From: Leptospira noguchii serovar Panama str. CZ214
GTDB lineage: Bacteria; Spirochaetota; Leptospiria; Leptospirales; Leptospiraceae
Direction of reading: 5' to 3'
NCBI RefSeq assembly: GCF_000306255.2
Contig: NZ_AKWY02000026.1
Span: 124,001 to 188,000, forward strand
DNA: 64,000 bases
Made by a program: the position numbers and the translations under genes. The notes below the pieces were generated by a model. The model made no database searches. It had not been told where the DNA came from and was given only the letters and a program-made list of their open reading frames with translations. Positions 15,751 to 28,946 of this stretch are shown piece after piece (within the stretch, counting starts at the first letter, position 1; the number at the start of each line of letters is the position of its first letter).

Positions 15751-17658
15751 TTATTGTGGTAATGGACATCTGCCACTTATACATTGATTTATGGATGCAC
15801 TGGTTGGGAAATGTCCCGAACCTCTTCTGTCTTCTCCTTCTCCAGTACAATTCCAGTTAGAAACTAGGAAATCTAAGGGATTATTGTAAAGTTCTCCTAA
15901 CTGTATAGTTGTAAGTCTTGTTAGAGTCCTATCAGGTCGTGCTTCCAGGTTTCTAATTACCTGGTTCGGATCCATGGTAGGTGTTAAAGCTTGCCTATAA
16001 TCGCTAAGTGTCAAAGTTGTTGTAGCTGTTGGAATTACTACTAACCCCTGAGAGGTTCTAAGAACTGGAACGGCGTGTCTCCCTATTGTTCCATCAGGAC
16101 GTTGTCGTCTTATGAGTGCTAACCAAGTACTTCCAGGAGAAGAATCAATGAGTGAGGTAACGTGAGATTGTATTTCAGATGTGGTAGAAGATTCACGAGT
16201 GATACTCCATCTATATTGAGACAACATAGTTCTAGCGGTTCTAAGTGCTAACCTTCGGCTGGAATTATCAGAACCATACACTTGTAGTATATTTGCCAGC
16301 ATATTACCCAGTTCCGGATAAAGTTGTCTAAATGAAATAAATGGATCGATCTTCGGAGCTGTGTTGAAGAAGTAACCTCCGCTTTGAAGTGGGCTTTGAG
16401 AATGATACTCTTGTAGTTCTGCTAACATTTGAAAACTGTGAAGCATACAAACACCACATACCCCAATTGAGATTGTCGAACCTGTGGTTGACATAGATAT
16501 ATCATAAAGTCTATTCATCCAAGCTTCAGTTAATTGAAAATCAGGTGGTAAAGTTCTTACTACTCTTTTACGTCCAAGACCTTCTTTATTACCAGCTGGA
16601 CAATACTGATCTGTCTTACCAAGATTAGAAGTTGTATAACGCGTCCAATTCAATAAACCTTCATCAACAACAAACAAAGAAGTGGGACTATGGGTAGTAT
16701 CTTTTTCTAAATAAGAAGGTTTGGCAGCATAAGCAACACCCTTATTGAATCCGTATCTGGTAACTCTGAGGATATTACCTTTATAGTCAGTAATCATTCC
16801 TCCTTCATCAGTTTCAAAAAATACATTCCAAAAAGCTGGATTATCTTTACTGATTGCTGCGTCACTACACAATGCCCACTTGACCCAATTCCATTGATTA
16901 TCATCCACCTGAGAATACATACAATAGAGTGAACCACTTACTGGATCATACTGAGCAAGATGTCCACTTTCAGGATTGTAGTAAAGAGGTGTAGTATTTT
17001 TATCCGAACCTCCCCAACGAACAAAGTAACGTTCATTTCCTTGAGTAGTTTGCAAATCCCAAGCAATGGAAGTTTGAATGCTGATGTTTCCAGGAGTGGC
17101 TACTGTTTTAACCCAATCATCCATAGAAGAATCTAATGTGTGATTATATTTATCTCCAGAGTTTCTAGAGATATAACCATACCAATTTGTATCTTTTAAA
17201 CGATAAAATCCATCTGCAGTCCAAAAAGAATTCTCTTTTACGATCCATCTTTGCTTAGGATCATTGATCGTACAAGGTCTGAGATTTACATAGTCCCAGG
17301 GTTCTACCCCACGTATGACTGACCTTGGAGCAGTAATACACAACCAAGTGTCATTGATATAATAAGAGATTCTTTGAAACACATCGTATCTTGCTTTAGG
17401 AGTCTTATCCGTACACTTGTCAATCCAAACGTAACCTTCACCGTTAGTAAAAGCAGGAGAATAACAATACGCCTTCTTATTACTTACAACTACTTTGATC
17501 GGTTTATCTTTTGGTGGATCGGTAGGTTTTTGAGCAATCGAGTAATTAGCCTTCGATGATGAAGCGGCGTGTACACGAGTATGGCTTTCACCATACTCGA
17601 AACCAACTCCGATCGAGACTAACAGAACTACTATTAACACTTTCTTCCAATTACGCAT
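15751..17658 (-). CDS. Secreted virulence-modifying (VM) protein, PF07598/DUF1561 family
   Basis: A 635-residue exported protein of the family expanded in pathogenic Leptospira, described in the literature as ricin-B-lectin-bearing toxins. Residues 1-32 form a signal peptide. Residues about 55-180 show ricin-B-like lectin features ([45 protein letters not shown] with its Q-x-W), and a second such stretch lies near 200-300 ([15 protein letters not shown]). The C-terminal half (about 370-635) contains [17 protein letters not shown] (Cys401, Cys404) and [19 protein letters not shown] (His528). Many paired cysteines suit an extracytoplasmic protein. It is a single-gene unit with repeat elements and an IS630 copy upstream. 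Family identification is firm; the catalytic activity is discussed in findings. Confidence 0.9.
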   Translation of the reverse strand: MRNWKKVLIVVLLVSIGVGFEYGESHTRVHAASSSKANYSIAQKPTDPPKDKPIKVVVSNKKAYCYSPAFTNGEGYVWIDKCTDKTPKARYDVFQRISYYINDTWLCITAPRSVIRGVEPWDYVNLRPCTINDPKQRWIVKENSFWTADGFYRLKDTNWYGYISRNSGDKYNHTLDSSMDDWVKTVATPGNISIQTSIAWDLQTTQGNERYFVRWGGSDKNTTPLYYNPESGHLAQYDPVSGSLYCMYSQVDDNQWNWVKWALCSDAAISKDNPAFWNVFFETDEGGMITDYKGNILRVTRYGFNKGVAYAAKPSYLEKDTTHSPTSLFVVDEGLLNWTRYTTSNLGKTDQYCPAGNKEGLGRKRVVRTLPPDFQLTEAWMNRLYDISMSTTGSTISIGVCGVCMLHSFQMLAELQEYHSQSPLQSGGYFFNTAPKIDPFISFRQLYPELGNMLANILQVYGSDNSSRRLALRTARTMLSQYRWSITRESSTTSEIQSHVTSLIDSSPGSTWLALIRRQRPDGTIGRHAVPVLRTSQGLVVIPTATTTLTLSDYRQALTPTMDPNQVIRNLEARPDRTLTRLTTIQLGELYNNPLDFLVSNWNCTGEGEDRRGSGHFPTSASINQCISGRCPLPQ

Positions 17659-17703
17659 ATTTTATCCCTCTCTTTTATAAGATTAAATTATGAATCAATA
17701 TTA

Positions 17704-17802
17704 GAATTGTTGAAAAATGAATTCTCCATTAATTTCTTTTTTATATAAACGATCGATTGAAACAGTTTTGTTCAACTGAATTATGGAACTTCTCAAGAAC
17801 TC
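17704..17802 (-). mobile_element. MITE-like inverted-repeat element, copy 2
   Basis: About 99 bases, flanked by TA at 17702-17703 and 17803-17804. The left end GAATTGTTGAAAAATGAA and right end CTCAAGAACTC are slightly decayed inverted repeats. The interior has AAACGATCGATTGAAACAG and GAATTATGGAACTT, as in the other copies. Confidence 0.8.
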
Positions 17803-18145
17803 TAATTTCTAAAAATAAAAATCAATTATATCTTAATACTCTAAGATTTTATTCTTAGGAAGATTGAGTTAATTTCTTAGAGATTTTTTTTATTATAAAA
17901 ATATATTTTTATAATTTTACCTTAGGTTGAATCGGTGCATGTTTTCTAAAGAAACGCCGTTTTGTGAGTGATACGATAAATTAGAAAACAGTAGCATCGA
18001 AGTGCCTCAGGCATCTGTTAATATATTCTAATGAATGAAAATGATAATTCGTTTATTTTAAACATACATATGAATTATATATAAGTTTAAATTTATATTT
18101 TTTGACTCTGAGCGTTTATTGGGTGTAAGTTCGGTATAACCAATA

Positions 18146-18237
18146 GAGTTGTTGAAAAATTAATTTTCTATCTGTTTCATGGAAACGGTCGATTGAAGAA
18201 GTTTTATTAAATTGAACTATGGAATTTTCAACAACTC
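18146..18237 (-). mobile_element. MITE-like inverted-repeat element, copy 3
   Basis: About 92 bases with well-kept ends: GAGTTGTTGAAAAATTAA at left and TTTTCAACAACTC at right, flanked by TA at 18144-18145 and 18238-18239. It splits a copy of a short dispersed phrase (GTTCGGTATAACCAA before it, TGAAAGCGATTGTTATTG after it) that is nearly continuous near 22134. Confidence 0.88.
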
Positions 18238-18348
18238 TAATATGAAAGCGATTGTTATTGCGCTTGCAGAATACGAGCTTACTGACAATTGCATAATATA
18301 TCACCAAAAAGAAGTACCCAAATAATCTAATAAAAAAAGACTGTAGAA

Positions 18349-18852
18349 ATGGGTAATATAGCGGGAGTGAAACGAGATTTCAAAGGATTAGAGAAACGTC
18401 GTTTAAAAGGCCTGAAGCTGCGAGGGGAAGGGATTAAAAGATCTGAAGTGGCGCGTCGTCTGGGAGTGACTCGGCATGCAGTAAGGCAGTGGGAGAAACA
18501 AGTAGAGGAAGGAGGCGAAGAATCTGTTCTTTGGAACGGTCGAGCCGGTAGACTTCCTCGCTTGACGGAATCGCAAGTAGAAGAACTCACGAGCATGTTA
18601 ATCGAAGGTCCAATGAAACACGGCTTCGATACTCCGATTTGGACTTGTCGTCGTGTAGCAAAGTTAATAGAAAAGAAGTTCTGTATCCACTATCATCCGG
18701 ATCATGTATGGAAAATATTACGTAGAATTGGTTTTAGTGTACAAAAGCCGATTCGACGAGCTAAAGAACGAGATGAAAAAGCGATCTCGAATTGGAAGAA
18801 GCGTCGTTGGCTGAAAGTTAAAAAAAAGCCCAAAAAGAGCGAAGAAAGATAG
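18349..18852 (+). CDS. IS630 transposase, N-terminal part (OrfA)
   Basis: This 167-residue ORF has paired helix-turn-helix DNA-binding domains: [26 protein letters not shown] near residues 24-48 and a second winged helix with [19 protein letters not shown] near 120-140. It ends at a run of eight A bases where codons read AAA AAA AAG. The string A AAA AAG in the zero frame is a classic -1 slippery heptamer. Shifting back one base there continues through [15 protein letters not shown], the start of the DDE catalytic domain, into the second ORF. The full transposase is therefore probably made by -1 frameshifting. Confidence 0.9.
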   Translation: MGNIAGVKRDFKGLEKRRLKGLKLRGEGIKRSEVARRLGVTRHAVRQWEKQVEEGGEESVLWNGRAGRLPRLTESQVEELTSMLIEGPMKHGFDTPIWTCRRVAKLIEKKFCIHYHPDHVWKILRRIGFSVQKPIRRAKERDEKAISNWKKRRWLKVKKKPKKSEER

Positions 18853-18890
18853 TTTTTATCGATGAAAGCGGTTTAACGCAAATACCTACC

Positions 18891-19361
<471 letters not shown>

Positions 19362-19620
19362 ATTGGTGATATATTATGCAAATGTCAGTAGCAGATGAAT
19401 GAATGTTTATTAGTTATGAGTCGGCATTCAAGAAGCAACAGTAAGTTTAAATTCCGGCGGAATTGGAACTCAAGAAACGTTTTTTACGAAAGCGTTTCAG
19501 GTTGTGAGTTTCATAGCCAGAAATGGCTCGCACTCAAACTTCACCAATAATATTGTCTGGATGGATTGTATAATTCCTTTAAAAGACGTAAACTGTGTGA
19601 ACTACTACGAAGGTCGGAGT

Positions 19621-20583
19621 TTAAATTTCTAAAATGGCAAAACCTTTTTTGATCGTCTCTTTTTTACTTCCGATACGAACTTTACCGGAAACACTACCTT
19701 CTACTCTTTCCATTGGAATTTTTTTTCCGAAAAAACCAGAAACGATATGTTGAGTTTTTCGAATCGGAGTAACTGTAAGTTCGATCTGGTCCGAAGGGTC
19801 ATGAAGTACATAAGATAAGGATTCTTTTTTTAAACTTGCAGTTTCTAAAAATGTAGGAACTCCATTTTTCCAGAGAAGAAATCCAGTGTTTGGATTGTAG
19901 TTCAAGCGAAACGAATTTTTTCCAGATCCAAAACCGTAAATTCTAGATTCCGACAAAAAAGATCTGTTCTCAAAGCCGCTTGTAATACTATAAGATAATC
20001 TTTCCGAAGATTCTAAATTCCAAGTTTTGTCGTCGATTGCGAGCTGACCTCTGACCGAAAGATCTGGGGAAATCAGTCTAAATAACCAATCTTTTCCAGA
20101 AGTTTCTAAGGAAGAAACTGGTTTGTTTATTTTTTCTACGGTACTGACAAGTGCGTCCAACTGTAAATTGAGATTGGGACTAAAGATAGAAGAATGGGTA
20201 TAACCTTGTTGGATCGTGTCGTCTAAACGAAAATTGAATCGTTGATCCCCTTTTGTAAAACTCCAATAACCGTTTCGAAACGTACCTCTGGATAAAAAAT
20301 CTTTACCTGCGCTTCCCGCCCATTCAAAGTCTCTAAAATTTTCAGATTCGAAAAACCAGAGATTGAGAAGCGCCTTGCAGGCTCCAGGCCCTCTAAAAAT
20401 TCGAAGCCCAAGTAGAAAATCTTCTGTAATCAAATCAACTAAAACGGAGTCTATCTTTTTCAAGGAAGACAAAAAAGAGGTTTTATACTCTCTGGAATTA
20501 TCGATCCCAAGAGTTCCAGAATAAAGACCTAAATTTGGTTCTAATGTAGAGGGGTTGAGAAGATGGCCGATCGCCTCTTTCAT
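19621..20583 (-). CDS. Hypothetical protein, possibly lipocalin-like (DUF2804-type)
   Basis: A 320-residue protein that I place only loosely. The sequence is rich in beta strands with alternating aromatic residues (NGYWSFTKGDQRFNFRLDD, DWLFRLISPDLSVRGQL, NSFRLNYNPNTGFLLW), suggesting a two-barrel lipocalin/CrtC-like fold such as DUF2804. The N-terminus KEAIGHLLNPSTLEPNLGLYSGTLGIDN would fit that family. No signal peptide or membrane helix is seen. The ATG at 20583 has AAAGG nine bases upstream and is preferred to the ATG at 20625. It is divergent from the EAL gene next door. Confidence 0.6.
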   Translation of the reverse strand: MKEAIGHLLNPSTLEPNLGLYSGTLGIDNSREYKTSFLSSLKKIDSVLVDLITEDFLLGLRIFRGPGACKALLNLWFFESENFRDFEWAGSAGKDFLSRGTFRNGYWSFTKGDQRFNFRLDDTIQQGYTHSSIFSPNLNLQLDALVSTVEKINKPVSSLETSGKDWLFRLISPDLSVRGQLAIDDKTWNLESSERLSYSITSGFENRSFLSESRIYGFGSGKNSFRLNYNPNTGFLLWKNGVPTFLETASLKKESLSYVLHDPSDQIELTVTPIRKTQHIVSGFFGKKIPMERVEGSVSGKVRIGSKKETIKKGFAILEI

Positions 20584-20738
20584 GCAAATACCTTTAAAAT
20601 TGTCAGTTTTTTTAAAAGGTTTCAAAAAAAAAGAAGAATGTAGTCTTTCCTAATCTTGAATTAGGTACTTTTTTATCTGGAATTTTGCTTGCGGAGCTCG
20701 GTTTCGCGGATTTCAGTAAGGGATTCTTAAGTAAGTAC

Positions 20739-22016
<1,278 letters not shown>

Positions 22017-22293
22017 GCGCGCGCTTATTTTCGGAAAGTAAAAGTGGAGAGAATATTTTTCAATAACTCTATTTCATAAAATTTATTATTGAACCTAGAT
22101 TCTAAATCTGATTCCTGAAACTAACCTGAGTTTGTATAACCAATGTGAAAGCGATTGATACGGAGGAACTTCAGCAGAACGCTTAGTGTCTCGCTTCTAT
22201 GATAAATTGAAATTTAAGACAATCTATTGTATTAAATTTATTTAATGTATTTTATTAGCTAAAGCTAGGATTTGCTTAGAGCCGGTCTCAAAA

Positions 22294-22668
22294 CTACCTA
22301 TCAAAAAAGTTAAAAGCAATGATAGAGCTTGCGAGATAAAGAGATGCAAGATAATTTTCAGATTTTCTTTCCCAACGAATTAGGATAGCCCTGAATCGAT
22401 TGTGCCAACTGTTAGTTCTTTCAACGACCCAACGTCTAGGTTTTCCTTTATATTTACCGATGAGAGGCTTTTCACCTTTTTTCCGAATATGAGATTGAAT
22501 GTTTCTTCTTTTGATTAAAACTTCTATATCTTTGAAATCATAACCTTTATCTAAACAAATATGTTTTGGCTTCTTTCTTCTTTTTCCGGAAAATATTAGG
22601 ATTGAATTCAACGTATCTTTTACACCGTGTTTGTCATGAACGTTAGCTCCAGTCAATGTAATTGCCAA
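22294..22668 (-). CDS. IS5-type transposase, C-terminal DDE part (OrfB)
   Basis: A 124-residue ORF with the second half of the DDE domain: LTGANVHDKHGVKDTL, ICLDKGYDFKDIEVLIKRR with the second Asp, and PRRWVVERTNSWHNRFRAI with the catalytic Glu. The coding frame extends upstream through TDGNGIPLAITLTGANVHD toward OrfA, from which it differs by -1. This matches the two-ORF, frameshift-expressed plan known for the IS427 group. The C-terminus looks complete. Confidence 0.88.
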   Translation of the reverse strand: MAITLTGANVHDKHGVKDTLNSILIFSGKRRKKPKHICLDKGYDFKDIEVLIKRRNIQSHIRKKGEKPLIGKYKGKPRRWVVERTNSWHNRFRAILIRWERKSENYLASLYLASSIIAFNFFDR

Positions 22669-22742
22669 AGGAATTCCATTTCCATCTGTAAGAATATGCC
22701 GTTTAACACCTAATTTGGCACGGTCTGTAGGGTTTTTCCCAG

Positions 22743-23090
22743 TTAAGCTCCCCCTTTGGGAGCTTTAACCATTGCCGAATCCATCGAAGCCCAGTCCCAT
22801 GCTATTTGATTCTTTACATCATAATATTTTAAAATAGATTTATAAATCTTTTTGAATACTCCTGCTCGTTCCCATTCTTGAAATCTTCTGTGACAAGTTT
22901 GGCCTGATCCAAACTCATTCGGAATGGCACGCCACTGACAGCCTGTTTTCATTCGATAGATGATACCTGACATTACTACTCGTGTTGGTACTCGATTGCG
23001 ACCTCCTTTCGGATTTACATTTTCTTTCGGGATTAATGGGGCTATTTGTTTCCAAAGTGCATCCGGTATCTCTGAATAATATTTGTCCAT
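22743..23090 (-). CDS. IS5-type transposase, N-terminal part (OrfA)
   Basis: A 115-residue ORF with the DUF4096/IS5 N-terminal domain: PDALWKQIAPLIP, GGRNRVPTRVVMSGIIYRMKTGCQWRAIPNEFG and CHRRFQEWERAGVFKKI, then the catalytic region AWDWASMDSAMVKAPKGGA with the first Asp. It stops at GGGGGAGCTTAA. The continuation (SLTGKNPTDRAKLGVKRH) lies in the -1 frame, beginning within the run of Gs. Confidence 0.88.
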   Translation of the reverse strand: MDKYYSEIPDALWKQIAPLIPKENVNPKGGRNRVPTRVVMSGIIYRMKTGCQWRAIPNEFGSGQTCHRRFQEWERAGVFKKIYKSILKYYDVKNQIAWDWASMDSAMVKAPKGGA

Positions 23091-23263
23091 TTCACATTGA
23101 TATTATTACCCTTTCTCTCTACAAACAGTTTTGAGACCGGCTCTTAGATTTTCGACCATCGAACTCAAGTTAGACTATATTTTAAATTGCAAACATAGAT
23201 AAAGGATTTGGATTTTTGTAGAAGAAGTCTTCTACCGAACGAGCAAAATGAAGTTGGAGGACG

Positions 23264-24217
23264 CTACAACTTAAATCCGGTTCCAATCATAAAAATTGGT
23301 TCTTGAAAATGATAAGAATTTACGGACCCAGTTAAATCCGTTTTTCGAAATTGTAGAGTCATGTTGAAGAAATAAAGATCCGATTCCCATTGAATTCCAG
23401 TTCCTATTAAAAGAGCGGTTTGAATCAACGCTTTGGTGTAAATCCCATTTTCATAACTTTTTCCGAATCCAAAACCACCTTGAACAAACCAAAAAAAAGA
23501 TTCTGAAATTGGAATATAATATTTTACTCCCGATAAAAGCGAAATTGTTTCTATGGAAAATTTGCCGCTACTCTGAGTAAATTTTCCTCTAAATTGATTG
23601 ATTAGAAATGAACTTAAGGAAACGGAAGAAAGAGTCTGATATTCCTGAGTTGTATTTAGAGTATCGTACGTATTCATTCCGATCAAAGGAGAAATACGTT
23701 GATCCGGAAAAGAATAAGAGTTTTGTTCCAGTCCAAGTGAAAAACCAAAGTTTGATTTTGGGCGATATTCTCCGTTTAAAGAAAGGGTTCGAACGTTTAC
23801 GGTATATTTCCTTTCGAAATACGGATCGATATTCACCACGTTTGTCCTAACATCTGTTAAACTATAGCCACGATCAAAATTAATCCCTTCCGAAACCTTA
23901 AAATTCCACGAGGAGCCGTTAATAGAAAAATAGAATTTTTTGATATTCTTATATTCTTTTTCTTCTTGGGTCACTTCGGATTTTTTAATTTCGGAAACTA
24001 AAATTTTTTCAACTAAGGTTAAGTCTATTTTCTCGATTTTGCCTTTTTCGTCTTGGACTAAAACGTGATCTTGTCTGAGAGAAGTCTTGACGTTTTCGAA
24101 CGTTTGGCCGTCTTTTAAGATGACTGTGTTCGCAGAAATTTTTTCCGAATTTAATAAAATATGAGAACAAAGAATTACTATAAAAACTACAATTCTTTGT
24201 GTATTTCTATAAAACAT
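23264..24217 (-). CDS. Putative outer-membrane beta-barrel protein of an ECF/FecR module
   Basis: A 317-residue exported protein. A signal peptide (about 1-29, ending SEKISAN) is followed by a small domain, [19 protein letters not shown] and [14 protein letters not shown] (residues 31-75), and then many alternating amphipathic strands ending in Leu (FKL) as beta-barrels do. The small domain resembles the C-terminus of the FecR protein encoded just upstream (see findings). Seventeen bases separate it from that gene, so the sigma, FecR and barrel genes form one operon. No specific substrate can be assigned. Confidence 0.7.
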   Translation of the reverse strand: MFYRNTQRIVVFIVILCSHILLNSEKISANTVILKDGQTFENVKTSLRQDHVLVQDEKGKIEKIDLTLVEKILVSEIKKSEVTQEEKEYKNIKKFYFSINGSSWNFKVSEGINFDRGYSLTDVRTNVVNIDPYFERKYTVNVRTLSLNGEYRPKSNFGFSLGLEQNSYSFPDQRISPLIGMNTYDTLNTTQEYQTLSSVSLSSFLINQFRGKFTQSSGKFSIETISLLSGVKYYIPISESFFWFVQGGFGFGKSYENGIYTKALIQTALLIGTGIQWESDLYFFNMTLQFRKTDLTGSVNSYHFQEPIFMIGTGFKL

Positions 24218-24234
24218 AATTTATGTTAAACGAT

Positions 24235-25524
24235 TTAAAATGAAATCGATTCTACGTCTTTGGATAAAATTACTCTTTTTTTGCCTTCGACTTCTATGAT
24301 ATATCTGTCTTCGTATTGAATTAAATTTCCCCTCCATTCGGAACCGTCTTTTAGTTTGATCGTTTTATCCCCTAGACGAATGGGCTCTTCTTTTTTAGGT
24401 TTTATTTTTTTTTCTACTGATATGATAGGTTCCATTTTTTCTTTTGGAAGTTCTATCGATTTAGGATCTTCAAAATGACTCACCAATGTCTCTAGTTCTT
24501 GAATATCTTTTTTTTCTAATACGGTTGTTTTTTTGTACGAAGCCGTTTCTACAATTGTCTTTTGCATTTTTTCCAAAACAAGGAACATTTCATTTGGATT
24601 CGTTTGTTTTTCGTTCAGAGCAAGAAGCGGGTTTTGAACAGAATCTTTTTGAAAAAATAAGGATTTTGTTTCTAAAGAGGAATTAGAAAGTTTTTCCGAA
24701 GAAATATCGTTCCAGATGCTTTCATATTTTATTTTTTGTTCTGGATATTCATCTAACGTATATTTTACGAACTTTTCCATTTGTTTGTTCAATAAGAATG
24801 GAAGTAAATAACGAACTCCCGACCGGACTGCCGCAGATCCGTCCCAAACGTTGATTTTATAACGTTCTTCCGAATTTTCGATCCATACTTTGGTTCCAGT
24901 CAATTGGATCTCGGTTCCATTCAGATAAATTCTAGTTTGTTTTTTATTATCTGTTAGAGTTTCGTTTAACAATAAGTTTCCTTTCTGTACAAATATGGAT
25001 AAACCGTTGATTTTTGTTTCTTGCGCGGTTTCGGCCAATTGTAAAATTTTCACTTCCGAATTTGGAAAGATTCTAAAATGAACTTGGTCTTCTATCTTTA
25101 CGTCACAAAAAGAATTTTGATCCGTTCGAATCCAATCTCTACGTAAGGTTTGCAGATTACACATTCCCGTTGTTATTATAGAAAATTGTTCATCTTTTTT
25201 GAATATTCCTAATTGAAAAACTACGGACAAAGAAACGATTAAAGAAATGATCGCAGCGATTGCTAGAAATTGATTTTTAAATTTTCCGGGAAATAAACTG
25301 ATTTTAGAAGAATGTTTTGACGGCTCGATTAGGACTTTCTCAAGTCCAGTTTTATGTTGTTTTAAACCAGTTTGTAACTTTACATAATTATCATATCTTT
25401 TTTTAAATTCTGGATGAAGAGATATGATTTCGTTTAATTTTTTTTCTTCTTCCGGTTTCGTCTCTCCGAAAAGGAACAGAGACATCAGTTCTTCAAATTC
25501 TTCTTGTAAATCTTTACTTTCCAT
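24235..25524 (-). CDS. FecR-domain anti-sigma/sensor protein
   Basis: A 429-residue membrane protein. Residues 1-70 are a cytoplasmic helical region rich in charge ([26 protein letters not shown]), the usual sigma-binding segment. A single transmembrane helix runs about 86-108 ([23 protein letters not shown]). The periplasmic FecR domain follows (about 115-230), with [39 protein letters not shown]. After a long Lys/Glu linker, the last 45 residues ([32 protein letters not shown]) form a small domain shared with the neighbouring barrel protein. The ATG is two bases past the sigma gene stop, so the two are coupled. Confidence 0.85.
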   Translation of the reverse strand: MESKDLQEEFEELMSLFLFGETKPEEEKKLNEIISLHPEFKKRYDNYVKLQTGLKQHKTGLEKVLIEPSKHSSKISLFPGKFKNQFLAIAAIISLIVSLSVVFQLGIFKKDEQFSIITTGMCNLQTLRRDWIRTDQNSFCDVKIEDQVHFRIFPNSEVKILQLAETAQETKINGLSIFVQKGNLLLNETLTDNKKQTRIYLNGTEIQLTGTKVWIENSEERYKINVWDGSAAVRSGVRYLLPFLLNKQMEKFVKYTLDEYPEQKIKYESIWNDISSEKLSNSSLETKSLFFQKDSVQNPLLALNEKQTNPNEMFLVLEKMQKTIVETASYKKTTVLEKKDIQELETLVSHFEDPKSIELPKEKMEPIISVEKKIKPKKEEPIRLGDKTIKLKDGSEWRGNLIQYEDRYIIEVEGKKRVILSKDVESISF

Positions 25525-25526
25525 AA

Positions 25527-26051
<525 letters not shown>

Positions 26052-26260
26052 TACCTATGCTCTATATATAAGAATTCAAACATATTCAGGAAGTTGTCCT
26101 TAAAAATTTTGATTCGGTTTGGTCTATTGAAATTGAACTCATTTCCTCGAATAGAAAATTTTCAAGATATAAACGATCAAACTATAAACTTCATAAAAAT
26201 CTTTTTCAAATTGAATTGTAAATACAAAGTCATTTGCATATAAACTCCCTTATAAAATTG

Positions 26261-26300
26261 ATACGAGAAAGAATCGTTTGAATTCTTTCTCGTATTTTTT
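26261..26300. terminator. Strong bidirectional hairpin terminator
   Basis: A perfect 14-bp stem, ATACGAGAAAGAAT at 26261-26274 pairing with 26282-26295, has a 7-base loop and is followed on the plus strand by a T run ending at 26300. It lies just past the stop of the minus-strand lipoprotein gene at 26333 and likely ends its transcript before the sigma gene. Confidence 0.8.
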
Positions 26301-26332
26301 GATCATCTATATAAGATTAAATAGATTCTAAT

Positions 26333-28424
<2,092 letters not shown>

Positions 28425-28946
28425 ATGATAAGCGAACCTACTTTTTCTCAGGCGTCAGCATGTCATCTTTCGAAACCGACCATTTTTACAAAAGCTGAAT
28501 CGATTGCGCAAGAACTCAATTACTGTGTAGGTGCGGATCTCGAACCTGTAATCCAAGGTTTAGGTGGGAAAATCCATTACGTGTCTCTCGAAGAATGGTA
28601 TAACACTCAAGACGCTTCTATTCGAGTATCCGGAAAAAATAATTTCGAGATTTATATTTCTAACTTCACAGGTCCATTACGAAATCGTTTCTCTTTAGCC
28701 CATGAATTAGGTCACTATTTTCTTCATTCTGCAGAAGGAGAAAAGAAAATCGTTGCTGCAAGAAGCGGTTCGAATCTTTGCGAATGGGAAGCAAACTGGT
28801 TTGCTGCTGCATTCTTAATGCCGGAAAAAGAATTTAAGAGAGTGGTCGAAAAGTTTTCGCATCATAATATGGATTACGTAGCAGCCCATTTTTTAGTCTC
28901 ACGGAAGGCGGCAGATGTCCGTTATAATTCCATCTTTACGTCGTAA
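28425..28946 (+). CDS. ImmA/IrrE-family metallopeptidase
   Basis: A 173-residue zinc peptidase of the DUF955 family. Family members cut repressors (ImmA in mobile elements, IrrE/PprI in the Deinococcus stress response). The zinc site is complete: HELGH (His93, Glu94, His97) in NRFSLAHELGHYFLH, and the third ligand Glu122 in CEWEANWFAAAFLMPEKEF. The C-terminus (VAAHFLVSRKAADVRYNS) is typical. There is no N-terminal HTH, so any repressor target is encoded elsewhere. Its last 32 bases overlap the next gene, a nucleotidyl-cyclase-like protein, which implies coupled translation. The upstream gap is repeat-dense. Confidence 0.88.
   Translation: MISEPTFSQASACHLSKPTIFTKAESIAQELNYCVGADLEPVIQGLGGKIHYVSLEEWYNTQDASIRVSGKNNFEIYISNFTGPLRNRFSLAHELGHYFLHSAEGEKKIVAARSGSNLCEWEANWFAAAFLMPEKEFKRVVEKFSHHNMDYVAAHFLVSRKAADVRYNSIFTS

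Larger units (their letters stand above)
17659..18281. repeat. Upstream region of the VM gene with two MITE-like elements
   Basis: This stretch holds the VM promoter region (not resolved), two MITE-like elements (17704-17802 and 18146-18237), and then the IS630 insertion. A small reverse ORF at 18116-18307 spans MITE and IS sequence and is not a gene. No copy of the GTTCCCAC motif was seen. Confidence 0.6.
22279..23143 (-). mobile_element. IS5-family insertion sequence (865 bp)
   Basis: Perfect 17-bp terminal inverted repeats, GAGCCGGTCTCAAAACT at left and its complement at right. The flanks read C-TTA-G, with TTA at 22276-22278 and again at 23144-23146, a 3-bp target duplication of the TNA type found in the IS427 subgroup of IS5. 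Two minus-strand ORFs are offset in frame. Only one copy occurs in this window. Confidence 0.93.

Noticed and set aside
18116..18307. Reverse ORF upstream of IS630 copy 1
   Set aside because: Composed of MITE and IS end sequence; a chance fusion of repeats.
18327..18596. ORF antisense to the IS630 OrfA, also seen at 41431-41700
   Set aside because: Present in both IS copies only because it is antisense to a conserved transposase gene; no domain or ribosome binding site.
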